A DNA stretch of 52,367 nucleotides from Alphaproteobacteria bacterium (lineage in GTDB: Bacteria; Pseudomonadota; Alphaproteobacteria; Geminicoccales; Geminicoccaceae), in the NCBI GenBank assembly GCA_027045875.1, contig JALUAG010000054.1, positions 1 to 52,367 on the forward strand, in the 5' to 3' direction. Every line of letters begins with the position of its first letter. The stretch's first letter is position 1. The notes under the pieces were generated by a model. That model saw only the letters and a program-made list of their open reading frames with translations, searched no databases and was not told the DNA's origin. This document shows, one piece after another, positions 51,954 to 52,367 of the stretch. Both the position numbers and the translations under genes were made by a program.

Positions 51954-52271
51954 ATGCCCGGCCGCACACTTTACGATCGTGATGTGGCGTCCGTTTCGGC
52001 GCTGCAGAAGCTGCGCTTCTTTCCGCTCGCCCTGACCGGCGGCGAGGGCTGCCGGCTGATCGACGATCGCGGACGGCGGCTGCTCGATCTATCGGCGGCC
52101 TGGGGGGCGGCCAGTCTCGGCTACGGCCATCCGGCGATCCGCCGCAAGGTCGATGCCGCACTACGCTCCCAGGCCGGCGCCTCGATCCTTTCCTCGACCA
52201 GCCTCGAGGCGGTGACCCTGGCCGAACGGCTGCTGGAGATCGTGCCCGGCGAGAGCGAATGGCGAGTCTGA
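51954..52271 (+). pseudogene. Class III aminotransferase, truncated by a probable insertion
   Basis: The first 105 codons start with a good GGGGAGG-preceded ATG and match class III (ornithine/omega-amino acid) aminotransferases: GGEGCRLIDDRGRRLLDLSAAWGAASLGYGHPAIRRKVDAAL then SLEAVTLAERLLEIVPGESEWRV. A normal protein would continue VWFG.SGSDANE and run to about 430-460 residues with a PLP Lys. Here a TGA follows directly and the sequence beyond it resembles no part of the family in any frame. The break coincides with GAGACCTTCCCGCAACCCCC, which has the look of an insertion sequence end. It could still be intact beyond the edge if the insertion is excised. Confidence 0.7.
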
Positions 52272-52367
52272 GACCTTCCCGCAACCCCCTTGTCTCGGCC
52301 GGTTGGGTGTGATTCGGAGGTGTTGGGGGTAGGAGAGCGCCGAGGGGGTCGGGGATGCGCCGGGAGC
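52269..52367. mobile_element. Probable left end of an insertion sequence, runs off the window
   Basis: The sequence from about 52269 begins GAGACCTTCCCGCAACCCCC, breaks the aminotransferase gene abruptly and has a different texture from the coding sequence (a T/G-rich part TTGGGTGTGATTCGGAGGTG). Near the edge, GGGATGCGCCGGGAGC preceded by GAGGGGGTCGGGG might be a transposase start. The family cannot be assigned; GAGACC-type ends occur in several IS groups. The opposite end, transposase and target duplication lie outside the window. Confidence 0.45.

Overview
The window is very GC-rich DNA with strong third-position G/C bias. This is why long open frames also appear antisense to real genes. 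Gene content points to a free-living aerobic alphaproteobacterium, possibly of the Rhodospirillales or Geminicoccales kind. The clues are a phoR-pstSCAB-phoU-phoB cluster, CcmI-type cytochrome c maturation, divergent tlpA/argH, a DUF1127 gene opposite a LysR regulator, several dehydrogenases and a TRAP transporter. The lineage is inferred from gene content only. I found no rRNA, tRNA, CRISPR array or phage. One probable insertion sequence end lies at the right edge.

Layout. 1-7.4 kb holds a truncated coiled-coil exported protein (EnvC-like), an unknown protein, a TolC-type outer-membrane factor, and divergently a LapB-type ABC exporter plus HlyD-type adaptor. Together the last three make a complete type I secretion channel with no visible substrate gene. 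7.4-12.4 kb holds a quinone oxidoreductase, a TrmH-family RNA methyltransferase with a TTG start, an IalB-like protein, RlmN and a long-form SppA peptidase. 12.4-21 kb is the phosphate-starvation locus. A canonical Pho box sits between phoR and pstS. phoR appears to start at a CTG that overlaps the stop of the upstream acetoacetyl-CoA synthetase gene.

21-29.5 kb contains a lipoprotein, a GMC oxidoreductase, a membrane-anchored coiled-coil/HhH protein, an HD protein coupled to gpsA, a Leu/Val/Phe-type dehydrogenase, a CcmI with a duplicated TPR block, and a cupin. 29.5-36.8 kb looks like one catabolic locus. AtuA-like protein, its split C-terminal partner, a double MaoC hydratase and a patatin form a tightly coupled operon, divergent from a DctPQM TRAP transporter whose large permease carries about 80 extra residues. 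36.9-42 kb holds a Kef-type antiporter, TlpA-like thioredoxin, ArgH, a purine phosphoribosyltransferase and a trypsin-like lipoprotein.

42-47.8 kb pairs a Tat-exported PhoX phosphatase with the arsenite oxidase genes aioB-aioA. The two are separated by a very strong hairpin. aioBA is preceded by a near-perfect sigma-54 (-24/-12) promoter, but the usual aioXSR regulators are not in the window. 47.8-52.4 kb holds mutM, a LysR regulator opposite a DUF1127 protein, a CheR methyltransferase coupled to an enoyl-CoA hydratase, a TusA-like protein, and a class III aminotransferase cut off after about 100 codons by sequence that looks like the end of an insertion sequence.

Genes are packed tightly: ATGA/GTGA/CTGA stop-start overlaps are common, and five convergent pairs overlap at their 3' ends.
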